Positions 10,946-24,076 of a stretch of DNA of 64,000 bases are shown in pieces. Each line of letters opens with the position of its first letter. Positions within the stretch are counted from its first letter, which is position 1. Both the position numbers and the translations under genes were made by a program. The notes beneath the pieces are model-generated. The model had not been told where the DNA came from. It saw only the letters and a program-made list of their open reading frames with translations, and did no database searches. Origin of the DNA: Monarcha castaneiventris obscurior (taxonomy: Eukaryota; Chordata; Aves; Passeriformes; Monarchidae); assembly GCA_026261815.1 (NCBI GenBank), contig JAMPIT010000230.1:8059001-8123000 (forward strand). Reading direction: 5' to 3'.

Positions 10946-13900
10946 GGGAGATTTCAGAGACATGCCAGAGACAGCAGATACTAAACCACACCAGGAGCAT
11001 GTCATACCTGTACCAATTTAGTGCCCAGAACAAAAACTAATAGCCTCTTCTGCTCTTTCAGATCCTGAGATGCCTTGACAAACACAGCTTAGATGCTAGA
11101 AGTCCCGTTCTGACTTAAAACTATGCAGTTATGCCAAATTTCTCATTTATGTTGCCTTATTAAAGGTAAGAGATTTATATCAACAGAATTGTGTCATTTC
11201 ATGCATAATGAAGACTAACACAGGAATTTAAAGCCCTGGTCGATACATGATGGTGTACTAGGAACAAAAATACGCAACTATTTGTCATTAAGGTTTAGTT
11301 GTCTTATGCCAAGGTAGGGTACATTTTTGTTCATTAATACTGAACAATCTTTTGTTTCACCTGACTTTATTCCCAGCTAGTGCAACACTGAAGCAGAAAA
11401 GAACACTAGATCACCTTCAATCAAACCAGCTTCTTAATATTTACGTTTTTAATGTTAAGAGCAGAATATGCCTGGATTATTCAACAAGGACTACAAGCAA
11501 AACGATGTAATGTATTTTCCCCTTGCTTTGACACACAACTTTTGTTAGACATCATGCACTAGGACTAGCATGATATCCATGTAGTTTCTTCTTCTTCACT
11601 CCAGAATGCACTCAGGTTATTTTTAAATGCTTGGTAACATGTTTTTGAATCACTGCTCATTTTTCACAGGTCTGCAGCTCCACACATCCAAGTTTTCTTA
11701 CAAGATGACTTTTGCATATGTTTGATACTACTTCTGTGCTGTCTGAGTTACCCCCAAACACATTTTTGTTCCCTCTCCATGTCTGCATTTCTTTAACTGC
11801 CCACTTTGGAGCTGGCTAGAGCCATGAGGGCCTCAGTGCTCACCTGTGCCCTGTCTCTTATCACCCCAGGCCTGCATGTCTCTGTGCCCATCCTGTTTCC
11901 ACCTCTCAAGGCATCTGCTATCGTTCCAAGTCTGCATTTTTCTGTATGACATTGCTATGTTAGAACCATAAATATCTTACTCTACACTGCTATACAATTG
12001 CTGCTTCTTATTCTATACTTCTACTATAACTGCTTATTACTGATATCTGTATAAGGCTGTAGGTTGTACCACACAAAGGGAAACAAACTAAAAAAAAATT
12101 AGCTACAGGTACCTGTTCAATTAAGGAATTTGCTATCACAGATAAACCAGGGAAATAAAAGCTGCAGGCGAGTCAACAGAAGTTCAGACAGGGTAAATCT
12201 ATCACACCTCAGTCCTGAGGCCTTAAAAACTCAATACAGAGCCTATGGTCTATAGTCATGGCAATACCTGTTACAGGGCTACATGGACAGTGGCATCAAA
12301 CTGCTGGCAAAAGATGGTTCTGAATGGAGAATGGGGAAATACCATGGGGAGATTGATCCTATACACCTTTGGCATGTCTACATTTCCAAGGTGGGGCAGA
12401 GGCGTTTTTCTCTCAAGTTAAATTATTAATTTATTAAAGGTGTCTCAGGCTCTTTATCCTATCTGCAGTCATGTTAAGAGGGGTGGACCCTGATGTTTTC
12501 TTTGAGAGCACAAAGCAGAAACATGTTCTGATCAAGTGATATGTTGTGCTTGTTGAGTTTATACAACACTGATTTTTTAAAATAATCTTTGGCAAGAGTG
12601 GATGTTTTTATTAAGGAGAAATATTTTTTCTTAAGTGTACATGGTATACAAAGAATGAGCATCTTGCATCTAGTCAGTGTTAGAGAAAAGGATGTGACTG
12701 AAGTACCTTCAGTCAGCTGGCATGTTGAGTCACACAAGCAAATACAAATCCCCTTGGTAAAAATATTTCTTGAATAACAGTCAAGTTATGACAGCATGAA
12801 AATTTAACATGTGATCTTAACTTTCCCCCAGGTGACATTTAGTATTACAGAACTGGAATATCACACGTATAGTTTTAAAAACAAGCTAACATTTGAAAAT
12901 TGCTTTTAGGCTAGGCTTTAGACATTTTGGACCTAGCTGGGTCCTAAAAATGCAAATTTCTCTTCTCCTTTCATTCTGTCAAGTGTCCTCTCCCCTGCCC
13001 CAACCTATGACACTTTTGATTGTGCTTGAGTCCTCAGTCCAAGACTTGGCTCCCTGTTTCTTCTCCCTCCCATCCCTCATCACATCCCCATCACACTCCT
13101 CCCCAAGTTCCTGCCTCTCACAGCTGCCACCACGTCTCAGACTAAGGGCACAGGTCTTAGCTTAGTCTCTACTTTGGAGTAAGAGTGATGTGAGAGGGAG
13201 TAACCCCTCCACTCTGCAGCTGTTACCTCTCTGGGCTCCCTTTGCACCTTCAGAGTTGAGTTCTTCCATTCCAGGGATATGACCAGGTAAACCGGGTACA
13301 TGGTCAGGCCCCACACAATAATCTGGTCAGGAAAGTGGACTGAAAAGGCCTGCAGGGTCCCAAACAATCCCTTGACTTTTTTTCTTAATCTAAGACTGGC
13401 TCTGTCTGTGTACTTCTCTATTTATAAACAGAATCTATCAATCTTGTGCATTATAAGTATGAATTAAATAGCACTGCACAACTTATCACACACACAGTAT
13501 AGCAGAATAATAGTACAAAATACATTTTCTTATCTATGCACTCTCGCATTACCTGCTTATCTTGTGGCTATCAGCACAGTCATCTAAGCCCTTACACGTG
13601 TATCAATATGAGCAGCAAAGTCCCTGTGGAGCATCACTGGTGTTTCCACCAGTTAACAGCACCTTACTCCTCAGTAAAAAAAATACTCCAATTACAGGTG
13701 AACTTCAGTTGGAGAAAAGAAACTTCTAACTTTTAGGTCCAATACCTAATACCAGCACTGTGTCCAGAAAAGAATCCTGCCATAACTAAACCACAGGTAA
13801 ATTCTAAATGCCAGAGTGATCTCCACTGGTGCAGATTTTTGAGAAAATAGGAGACCTGTCTGCAACCCCTGTGTGTCAACATTTTCTTTTTCTTTACAAG

Positions 13901-14455
13901 TTCTAAAATAAACTTAGAACTTGTGTAGGGCATCAGACCTGGCAGTGCTGAGTTTCTTTAATTAGCTATGAGTCGGGATGGCATGGAGAATGCTGGTGCT
14001 CCAACCCTAACCCACCCAGGCAAACTACTTTGTAGGAAGGGGAACCCTTGCAGTAAAGTAAGCATCTGCACGTGATGGATAATCTGAAGCCTTAGGTCGT
14101 TCCATTTCACAGACACCATCAAAATGCCATTAGTCATGGCAGTTTTCAGTCATGACATCAATCAAAGCCATACTTTAGTAAATTTTAGCAGAAACAATTT
14201 GCATCTTGAATTATCAGAACTCTGCCTCTCAGTGCTTATGATACTGTCACATTTTTCACTGAATTGCTTTGGAAAGAGCAAATGCAAAAGTTCCTGGAAG
14301 TGAAATGAAATTGTGATGCCTTATGCTTAGACAGTAACTTCTAGCAACACTTAGCAAGAATTTATGGCTAAAACTTATGTTTCGATCTGGTAAAAAAAGT
14401 AACTAGCAAACAATTTTCAGTTAAAGTGAATGTCCTCAGCCCTCATTCAGACAGG

Positions 14456-14482
14456 AAAAAAGGCTGGATTTCAGCCTTTTTT
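14456..14482. repeat. Perfect 11-bp hairpin
   Basis: AAAAAAGGCTG (14456-14466) and CAGCCTTTTTT (14472-14482) pair exactly around a 5-nt loop. It looks like a bacterial intrinsic terminator, but in a bird genome it is more simply a chance or self-primed palindrome. No transcription unit lies upstream. Confidence 0.8.
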
Positions 14483-15076
14483 GGAAAGAACAAAATCAAC
14501 CTAAGCAATTCTTCAAGTTTTATGGAGTTCAGAAAAAAGAGGATTTTTCACGCCAAGATCAGAACTAAACAGAAGCACTGCACAAGGTGAGTTTGGCAAA
14601 TCTGTTTTCCCTATGTCCTGCAGACAGGATAAGCAGGGACATAGAAGACATAAAGATGAGGATTTTGCACTGACAGCACACAAAGACAGACTGCCTTGAG
14701 CCTTAGGCAGGACAGGCACAGTTTCAGACCCTGCCCAGAAACTGGACAACCCCAGGGGAGGGTACACATTTCTCATTTAAGAAGGTGAAGTTTGTCTTCG
14801 TATCTAAGCACCCCAGCAACAGCTGGGATGAGGTTCAGTAGGTATCGTGATCACGGATGAGGTATCAGTAGGTCTGACCAGCTGCCAGCTACCCCCACCT
14901 CTGAATTTTGGGGCCAATTAATACATCCACTTTTCTAACTTAGATCCTCCTGTACAAAAGGCCATGGTCATATCTGACAGTGCTGGCATAGAGCTGCTTG
15001 GCTACTGTTATGGACGACGGAATTTGTTTGAAACTTCTGTTCTTGGGAATGGAAATGTCAATTCATACCCAAAAGT

Positions 15077-15094
15077 AAAAAAAAAAAAAAAAAA
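15077..15094 (+). repeat. Poly-A tract
   Basis: Eighteen consecutive A. No retrotransposed gene body or target-site duplication is evident on either side, so it is listed as a simple repeat. Confidence 0.9.
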
Positions 15095-16367
15095 GGAAAT
15101 GAGTGCTCACAAATGCAATAGCATACATTTCAATCTAACATCATTATGAATGCCTTTGGCTCTAGGTTCTTTCTGGTTTATATCTTAATAATTAGCAACC
15201 TGAAAAAACAAAGCAACACACATGCAGAGCTTTAAACAATGTGGTATGATGCATTTCATTTTTGTAGGTGTCTTTTAATAATTCTTTGCAACATACTCTG
15301 GAGTATATCATTACACAAATTCCTAATTTAATGTAATTTCCGAACTAAAACATAATCTTTTTTTTAAAGTTAAACTTGATATAATAGTTTCTTGAAAGCT
15401 GTCATCTTAAAAATATGGTGGTGTTTCAATTTAGCTGAGATATATTGAAAAAAAGAAGAAACCTGTGCTCAATTTTAAAGTGTTTTTCAAGGTCTACTGA
15501 TGTTTTCTCTATTTGTTTTTAGCTGGTAAAAGGAAAATGAGATAGAAAAAGAAAGTTGAGCTGGGTGAACGATTCATAAAATTAGTTTGAACTTGCCTAA
15601 ACAGAAATTCTATGCATCCCCAAACTCATTTTTCTACTGAATGTTCAAGTCTGATGTTCAGCTACACTACTGCTCTTTGCCTTACCCTGTGTCACTCTAA
15701 AATACTATTATTCTTTGTGTGATTATAGAGAATAAAATGTTTTCTTATTAATACAGCAATTTTTCTTTCACACTGCTTGAAAGGAAAGTCAACAGAACCA
15801 CAATGATCTGAAAGAAGTATGAGAGAGACCAGGCTTGCTTACTTCTTGGTAACTAAAATTACTGTATGGATGGTTGCAGATGGCAAAGAGAGTCTGATAA
15901 CCTCAGCTCTGCTCCTCCTCCTGCACACAAGAGCCAAGCCTCACAGTTTCCAAAGGAGCTACACTCTCCTGGTACTCAACTCCCCTAAAAATTCAGGAGT
16001 CCTTTTTGAGTTCAACTCACCATTTTTTAATATCCTCTCTTAACAAAGCAGTGCCTTGAGCAATATGAGCTGGCAGTTGGATTAGAGAAACCACGAGAAG
16101 CTGCCTGTGGAGATCACTCCCACAGGAGTAATCCTTGCAGATCTGCATGGAGGTGAATCTGCCTGCACTGTTTGGCCAACACTGTCCACTTCTCTGAACT
16201 CTTTATGGGTTCTGGTATAAAAGCTCACATTGATTTATTTTTTTTTTAAGATGTCTATCAAACATATAAAATTCCTCAAACATTTCTATTCTAGGAATTG
16301 CAATTGCCTTGCCAGACTTCATTAGGAACAGAACAAAGGCTACTGTTTTAAAACTAAAGAGTGTCAA

Positions 16368-16586
16368 TTTAGACTAGGCATAAGGAAAAAAAAATTATGA
16401 TGAGAGTGGTGAAACACTGCAACAGGTTGCCCTGAGAGGTGGTGGGCGCCTCATCCCTGGACGTGTCCACAGTCAGGCTGGATGGGGCACTGAGCAACTG
16501 GTCTTGCTGAAGATGCCTCACTGCAGGGGAGTTGGAACTAGGTATCTTTAATGTTCCTTCCAAACCAAACTGTTCCATGATTCTGC
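16368..16586 (+). mobile_element. CR1 LINE, truncated 3' end
   Basis: The sequence follows the CR1 3' end in order: TTTAGACTAGGCATAAGG, the GTGGTGAAACACTGCAACAGG block, TGCCCTGAGAGGTGGTGGG, CATCCCTGGACGTGT, GGCTGGATGGGGCACTGAGC, and the final TTCCTTCCAAACCAAACTG followed by CCATGATTCTG. CR1 is the main avian non-LTR retrotransposon, and 5' truncation is typical. The last part of the reverse-transcriptase ORF and the 3' UTR are present but degraded, so the copy is dead. Confidence 0.93.
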
Positions 16587-18038
16587 AGTATGTGTGAAAA
16601 CCTGTTTCGTAAGTGCTGCACCAGAGACATCAGAGAAAATGCTTATCATCATTATTTTTATACATAGAGAAATGAGAAAACACTATTAGATAAAAGAGGG
16701 TTAATAAAATTAAGCAGAAGATTGATTCATTATATTAGTCCTCTGTAAATAAGGATAGCTGTTCAAGCATTAAAATAAAACCTACATAAATGGAAGGAAA
16801 GGTGGCTAAGAAATCTTTTGTTCTGATCCAAATGCAAAAAAAGAGTGTTTTGGCACTGATGAAGGAAAATTTTTCAAAAATATGGTGAGGGAAATATAAT
16901 ATTCTCCTACTATCCAGCAGACCCTGGACAAAGATGGGGTATTTGGATAAAGTGGTTTATGACAGCATGAGGGACACTGAGGCAGGCAGCAGAATGTACA
17001 GCAAAATTATGGTGGTGCTTTCTTCCAGTGTTGATTGATCTTGCCAGTAATTTCTAAAATAATTCTGAAAATCTAAAATAATTTCAGCAACAGGCAGACG
17101 GACTGCTCAAAACAAAGCCAAGGACCCAAAACAAAGCCTTTGGCAGCTCACTGGACACCTCAGCCTTACTTTGGACAGTTCAAGGACAAACACTTCTGAT
17201 GAAAACCTTTTCATAGTATCTTGTCTCTCCTGATACTTTGATATTTGATAAAGAACATTCAGACTTAGTGGTAGGGAAGTGCTCCAGGCTTTCCAGCACT
17301 GTTTGTTAAAAACAGAAGAATCCACACTTTGAATCCTGAGGCTTGGACTAGAGATGTTTACTAAACTGTCTCAGATGAGAACTTTATCCTAACTAGTTTG
17401 CAAGTTTTCTATCCAAGACCATCTGCTAAAGGCAGCACAAAGCATTCATGGCATGATCAGGGAGAATGACAAGCACATTGGTAATTCATCACTGACAGAG
17501 TGGTGATGGCTCCAGTCCTTCAGTCTAACCATAATTCCAAAAGGAAGCAGGTGGATATAAACCAGCAAAGAGCCGGAAAGCGAATCCTGGGAGGGATCAC
17601 ACGCACTGACTGTCCAGCCCTCAAGCTACCAAGTTACCCAGGATAACAACATGGCAATGGTTCTGCAAAAGGACTGGAGCCAACTTCAAACAACGATGCC
17701 TAAGTCCACCTGGTCGCTCTCCAAGAGACTCCCTACACATATGCAACCTGCCAGCAGATTCAACAATCTAAAAGTAAACCTGACTCGTGGCCACGGTATT
17801 GTTTAAAGCACCAAGTCAGTCCATCTCTCTCTGCCATCAGCAAACTGTAAGACACAAAGGAAGAAATGCTACGTGACTGTGCAGGCCCTTCAGGTTTGGG
17901 TTCTTGCTCTCCAAAACCCTTAGGAAAAGACAATCATCTGACATGCAAGCACTCAACACTTCACATCAAGGACCTATCTAAAAAAATATTTTAGTCAAAG
18001 GTGATTTTTTTCCTCTTTTCTACTGATAAAATGTCAAG

Positions 18039-18072
18039 CATGCCTGCTCCCAGAAAGCGATGAGCAGGCATG
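18039..18072. repeat. Perfect 11-bp hairpin
   Basis: CATGCCTGCTC (18039-18049) and GAGCAGGCATG (18062-18072) are exact reverse complements with a 12-nt loop. Function is unknown. The stem is shorter than a microRNA precursor. Confidence 0.85.
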
Positions 18073-18075
18073 TGT

Positions 18076-18100
18076 AAGAGAGAGAGAGAAAGAAAGAGAA
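18076..18100 (+). repeat. GA-rich simple repeat
   Basis: An interrupted (GA)n/(GAAA)n purine tract of about 25 bases immediately follows the hairpin. Confidence 0.85.
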
Positions 18101-19309
18101 ATACAGAGAAGATGGAGCAACTTCATTTGTTCTCATTAACCAAGGAAGATGTAGTCTCCCCTAGGATATTACTTGGAAAATGGTAGCCTCAGGGGCAGCA
18201 AGAAAGTCTTAGCTCTCCTGTGACTAACACTGGGCATGAGGCCAAACTGCCACTTCTCCAAGTTAGCCTGAATCTGCATATCCATGCCCTGAAGAGAAGC
18301 TGAACTCCACCTGCATTCCTGAGGAGAACTTTTGATTATGCTAGCCCTTTCTTTCTTTATAAAATACAAAGAAAATATGAGCTTGAATCTTGCCACAACT
18401 GAAGTCTGCTGACTATAAGCACAGAGGGAAGTACATGCATCTTGTCTTCCTCCAGCCTTGTGTTTGCTCCAGTCTGGTCTGTGTACGTCCTTTACTGAAT
18501 TATAGCACTTCAGAATAGATATACAGAATATTCACTGAATATGTGCTGGAGTTGACGTGAAGTTATTCAGATAATTAGTTGCCAGATCACTTTCTTAGCA
18601 CAGAGTGAATACTAAAATACACAGTCTGCAGAAATTTGAAGTAAAACCCTGCAGTTTGCCAGCAGTAAAGCCCTTGACAAATGCCCAGCGCTTCCTCTTA
18701 AACACTAATAATGTTTCACTGAAGCTTTTTGGTACCTAGATGGACAGGAAAGGAATTTCTTTAAATGAGAAGAAAATTATGATACTTATTAGCTAGCAAG
18801 GCTCTAAAAAATCAATCCTGCTCTCTCAAAGTCATGACTTTTCAATACAAAAAATGAAACCTTTTAAATAATATTGATTGCTATTGTTAAACTGTGAAAG
18901 AACAGATTATCTACTCATGCAAATAAGGAGGAAAATAATGCCCAAATTCAGAAGAGTTATGCAGAGAACATTTCTGCCCTACTGTAAGAGGTTACAAGGA
19001 ATATGTCATTTATATGTTTTCTTTAATATGTTTTCTGCAAAAAGAAATTAAGCTATATGCTACATCATGGAGGCTGTGCGACAGCAACTTCTTTGTCCAA
19101 AATATACCAGGGACTGCTGTGGGGCTTAGATTGCATGATATTTTCCTCTAGAACTCAGACAGAATTGCATCCTTGCAAATGATCCCAGATTTGGGTGACT
19201 GACTTGCCCTCCAGCAGATAAAGTTGAAGAAATGAGACTTTGGGAAACCTGGAGAATGTCATAGGGTTCAATAAGTGAAAGGCAGGATTAATCACTGGGA
19301 GGTGACTGG

Positions 19310-19840
19310 CTGAGAAACAGCCCTGCTGGAGAGGACCTCAGGTGGTGATGGACATTGAGTTGCAAATAATTTGCAAATAAAGCAAAATATACTCAAGGCT
19401 TCCTGAAGAAGAATTTGGGGAATTTGGGTCATAGGCCAGGATCAATTGTTACCACCCACCTCCACTTGGTGCTGGTGAAGCTTAACAATGGCGCACTGTG
19501 CTAGGTTTCTGTGCCCCTGCTCTGGAGTTATCCTGGAGAGGGCCCAGCTCAAGGCCACACAGATGGCCCAGGGCCCAGAGCATGGGACATTGACACCCGA
19601 GGTTGCTTGGTCTGGGGAAGGGAAGGCTCAGGGGGGATCTCGTAGCATCCTATGACTACCTGAAGGGGATTTAAAAAGGTGACAGAGCCAAATTCTCCAC
19701 GATAGGAAAGTAACACAGGACAAGGCTATGATGATGACGACCTTGGCTACACATCCATGCTGACCTAGCCCAGTACTCGCCACAAGTTTGTTTTGACTCT
19801 AGGTTGGACTGAAGGCCTCATGAGGCTTGTTTCAACCACG
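19310..19840 (+). mobile_element. CR1 LINE, diverged 3' portion
   Basis: The opening AACAGCCCTGCTGGAGAGGA matches the CR1 reverse-transcriptase ORF block that reads 'aacagccctgc.gagaaggac'. Later blocks are TGGTCTGGGGAAGGGAAGG, CTCAGGGGGGATCTCGTAGC, TGACTACCTGAAGGG and the terminal GGTTGGACTGAAGGCCTCATGAGG. The ending uses the 'gacctcctgaggtccc' type of 3' UTR rather than the 'gatctttaaggtccc' type seen at 16.5, 26.4 and 39.9 kb, so it belongs to a different CR1 subfamily. It is heavily mutated and lacks the octamer tail. The 5' edge is approximate. Confidence 0.75.
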
Positions 19841-22247
19841 TTTTTTAAAATTTTCCTAATACAATATCCTAATATAATAATTTTCTGATATATGCAGAAG
19901 AATGTTAAAGTGAGAACCTTCTATCATAGTCTGATGCAGCTTCATCATTAAGGTAGTTACTTCAGTTGACTAACTTGACTTTTTTATTTGGGAATGGTTA
20001 AACATGATTTATTCTGGCATATTAGCATTGCTCAATGAAGAAAATTGAGACTATTTTCTACACATACGTTAGGCCATTATTTTTAAAATGCTTATGGGAA
20101 ACATTCTCGAGAATCCTGAAATAATCAAATTCTTTTTAGAAGCTAAGTTCAGTTGCACTGAATAGTCCCCAGATCTCTTCCAAATTATGACAAAGAAAGA
20201 TAATGACAGGAATTTTAATACCTCTAGTGTGAAGCCAAGTGAAACTAAGTGGTTTGAACCAATACATTCAAACATAAAAGATCCATTCCAAAAATGTGAA
20301 CATTAAGAACTGAAGGAAGGCTTACAAGAATAGCTGCTTCTGTGGACCACAAGGTTTTCATGTGACTAGTTAATTTTAAACAAAAAATATTCAAGAAGTA
20401 TTAAATGCAAATATCAGAAATGTTCTTCTTTCTCACTTACATGACATATACTCATCCTACTGGTCTTGTCTCCTTGCTCCTGAATTCTCATCTCTATCTC
20501 TAATTCATTTGTTATGGAGAACACCAAAAGTGCGTTGGCTGACATTTACATGAAATTCAGAACTCCACTGACTACTTAGCTGTACTTTTCCTACTTTGAA
20601 TTTGGATTTCCTGAGACACACCAAGATTGCTTTTTAAATCAGACACATTTCAAAGGAGTACTTAATAATGACATAAAATTATTTGGTTAAATTGGAGTAA
20701 TTTTCATTGGAGACCAGAATAATAGGGGAACCAATTTGGCTATGACTTTCCCATATTTCTTAGACCATCAAGCTCGGGAAAAAGGTAACATTTTGTGAGG
20801 TGACAAATTATTCTGCTAATTAAAAGAATATGATTGGGAAGTACTCACTATTTGGGTAAACCCCCCAAAAATAGCTTGCAAATTTTCCATAAATTTACAC
20901 GTCTTTAGCACAACATTTCTTATGAATCTGAAGAATACACCTTGTATACTTTGAGCAGCACCACTTCACTCATAACTGTTTGCCTACCAAGTTTAAATTA
21001 ATATGCAAGAAAGAGAGCAGTGAGCTTTCCCAGCAGGGAAGAAGGGGATTTCAGGTTTCCTGATCTAGTGGTTCATTGTTATTTGCTATGAAAACTCTTC
21101 CATGTCCTTTCCTGTCAGCCAGAATTTTTCTTAAGACTGTTGTCATTTACATCACAGAGATGAAAGTCAGTTCATTTTGGAAACAATCTGTGCTGATATG
21201 CATACAGCAAGGAAGGAAGGTAGTGATTGGTTACTAAGGCACAGCCCTCTGAACAGGAGCCTTTAGAAAAGTAAAAATGAATTAATTATAATCTCAGAGA
21301 ATTTCTTTTTTAGTATGGGGTTGAGTGAAAAGCTTTCAGGGTCAGCATAGTTTGTCTCTTCTTTCTCTGGGAAAGCTCCACACACTGCTCCTGCTTTTCA
21401 TGCCATTTCCACTGCATAGATGACCTTGTTCTGTTCTTTCTGAGTGCACAACCCTCACTGCTGTGTCAGGGGTTAAGTCAATGGCAGTGCTCATGAGAGC
21501 ATTGATAAGGTAAAGATAAATTTTTACTCCGGTGCTTCAGTGTGTGTCTGAACATACACAGGGTAGCAATTGTCTAGCTCTGCCCTGACAAGTGGATATT
21601 TTAAATGTATTATTCAATCCATCTAACAAATTAAACCAGAAGACACCAGGAACAAAACCCTAAATTCCTAATCCAGTAGAGTTACTCACACAATGGCAAA
21701 GAGTTCTGGAGAAGTACCAAGGACAGGCTAAAATGATGAGTCTATAAACTCCAGAAGGAGAGGAGCTTGTGAGTTATCCCAGCTGGTACATTTCCTTCAG
21801 TGCTGCAATTTCTGCAGTGAAATGCTAGATGCAGGATCAAAAAAACCTTAACTGATGGATCTTTGATGAAGTAAAGTCTTTCAGACTTTAATGATGAAGG
21901 TGCAGAGAGCAAGACAATGGAGACAAATTCCAGTTTCATTGCTCAGCAACATGTAATCAGCTCATGGAGCAAAACTAGGAAAGACATCAATAGGATATGC
22001 CTGTCAGTCCTGTTAGCAGGAATGGAGATGGTAAAGTTGGTTCAGGAGAGAAGAGATAGAACAGCAAAAAGAGTAGCAAAATAAATAATAAATAAATAAT
22101 TTAGCTCAGTGGCAAAAAGTTTTTTTAATATCACATTTCCAATCTTTGAACTATTTTGGCAGTAACTTCTTTGGCTTATGTGTTACTTGTCAGATAGAGA
22201 AGAACTTATCTCCATGGCAACACATTATATTAAATATAGGAGGCAGA
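19841..22247. other. Non-coding unique DNA
   Basis: No exon, RNA or transposon is recognised. AT-rich sequence with scattered short frames only. Confidence 0.55.
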
Positions 22248-22319
<72 letters not shown>

Positions 22320-22339
22320 GTCTATCTATCTATCTATCT
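22248..22339 (+). repeat. (TATC)n microsatellite
   Basis: About 22-23 tetranucleotide units run almost without interruption; a single TCTG unit near 22317-22320 breaks the array. The purity and length make it likely to be polymorphic. Two open frames (22146-22349 and 22178-22375) rich in YLSI repeats are merely translations of the array. Confidence 0.97.
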
Positions 22340-24033
22340 CAGCATCTAAGCTTATTTAAGCTCATTAAATGGTAACCCATAGTAAGAGGGGAATAGAGAC
22401 CTGCATTGAAGCATTTGTTCAAAGAAAATAAAATACACTAGTAGATACCAACTGAAAATGGAGTATTACCTACATTTAAGAGGTAGAAAACAGTATCCAA
22501 ACAGATTTTCTAATAGGAACAGCTTTCTAGGTAAGGGAAGATCTGCAGGTCTGATCAGTGCTCTAAAAGTAATGTGCAGTGCAGAGAAATGAGATGCTGA
22601 GACACTTTGTGTCTCTCAGGAGGTAGAACAGGGTGTTTTCTGAAACTGAATCCAGGCAGAGGGGTGAAACACAGTGAATAGTAATAATAAAAAAAGTTAT
22701 AGTAGGGACTGAGATTAGCAGCTAAATACTTATGGTGGTGGGTGACTTTGACTCAGACTCAATTAACTATAACTGAAGGACATTTAGCACTTACAGAAAT
22801 GGGCACATAAATCAGGTGAAACCTGGGAAAACTACACCAGCTCTAGAAAGAATAGCTCATATACAGTAAACTCAAAAGAGCTCTGAAATCAAAGGACTCT
22901 GGTTTTATGCTACCACACAAAGTAGTCTTCAGCTGGACAATTTCTGTACACTAATCAAGTCATTTACAGCAGTGCTCTGCCCTCATGTCCATTGTCAAAG
23001 ACACAAGACTGAGCTCCACACACCTCTCCTGCGAGCCATGAGGCCACTCCTGGCTTTTCACAGTAAAAACAGTACTCACAAATCTCAGTCTCTTTTCATT
23101 TACAAGACCAGTATTTCTCATGTATACATCCCCTTTTATACTACAGAGGTGTATTACTGGAGTTTTCCTCAGTGCTGTGTACATCAAAAGATCGGTTCAA
23201 ATGTTACTATGACAAGCTGCTTGCTAACAGTTGTGTATCTGAGGTTACAGACACTCTTCTGCTATTGTAAGTGAGTATTCCACATTCAGGTCAGTGTTTG
23301 TAGCTTATGTTTGATGAGACAAACCCCAGCTTCTTATGTTGCTGTCAACTCCCAGCAGACAGGTGTGAGCTCTGTGTGCTACAGAGGTTGCTAAATACTT
23401 TGACTTCCAGGTTCATTCAGTTAGCATTTGGGATAAGGTTAAAATGAGCTCTTAATCTGCCAAACTCTTTTGCAGGACCACGATACCCAAGAAACATGAA
23501 AATTAATTAATAACTTTCTCTGTCCACTTGGTTCATTTTCACATGCTTCATTAATAAAATATCTTTAGGCTTCCTATCCACAGTGAGCATCAGGAGATAA
23601 ATGAAAGTACTAAAATGAATGAACAGGGGCTTGTTCAAAGGAGTTCATTCTTGTTAAAAGTTAACTGAGCAGGAAAGCAAAGAGAATAAATGGAACAAAG
23701 GCCTGATAGAAAGTGAATCACACTTCGTCTGTTCTTGGACCTTACAAACTGGTGCTGGGATTCCAATCACAGGGAAAAACTTATTTATATTAGTCCTCTA
23801 GAGAGATTCCATTACATTGTCTGGTGTGAAACACAGAATGGAAATGTAAAGCACCACAGGAATGAACAGGTGAGGTACTTGAGTGATTTTTAGTCAGCTG
23901 AAACCTGACGTGTCCCACTCTGGCATGGGGAAAACAATTTTGGAGACTACAACCCTGGAAGCTCAGTTACAGTACTGTTCCAGGAGTTGCTGAGCTCCCT
24001 CAAAGCTGTGCTGTGCTTGCCCCTGGTCGTGGC
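22340..24033. other. Non-coding unique DNA
   Basis: No gene is recognised. Around 23440-23600 a repeat-free stretch with AAATTAATTAATAAC and TTCATTAATAAAAT motifs may be a conserved element, but the support is weak. The 100-codon frame at 22972-23274 has no motifs and an overlapping antisense frame. Confidence 0.5.

Positions 24034-24075
<42 letters not shown>
24034..24075 (+). repeat. (CAG)n trinucleotide repeat with one CAA
   Basis: The array is (CAG)4-CAA-(CAG)9, 14 units in all. In the CAG frame it is followed after one codon by a stop (CTC TGA). In the AGC frame it would be poly-Ser/Asn, open for some distance either side but without clear splice sites. A non-coding microsatellite is the simplest reading. 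The CAA interruption is the kind that stabilises CAG tracts. Confidence 0.93.

Positions 24076-24076
<1 letters not shown>

Larger units (their letters stand above)
10946..16367. other. Non-coding unique DNA
   Basis: No exon is recognised. It contains a hairpin with A/T-rich ends at 14456-14482, an 18-base poly-A run at 15077-15094, and a pyrimidine-rich tract around 12955-13140. The open frames (the largest are 90, 87 and 87 codons) show no family features. Confidence 0.55.
16587..19309. other. Non-coding unique DNA
   Basis: No gene is recognised. It includes a perfect hairpin (18039-18072) and a GA-rich tract (18076-18100), each given its own entry. The stretch 17540-17830 is GC-richer and repeat-free, but shows no exon. 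Confidence 0.55.

Noticed and set aside
14456..14482. Bacterial-type intrinsic terminator
   Set aside because: The genome is avian and no transcription unit lies upstream.
22146..22375. Open frames with YLSI repeats
   Set aside because: They are translations of the TATC microsatellite.
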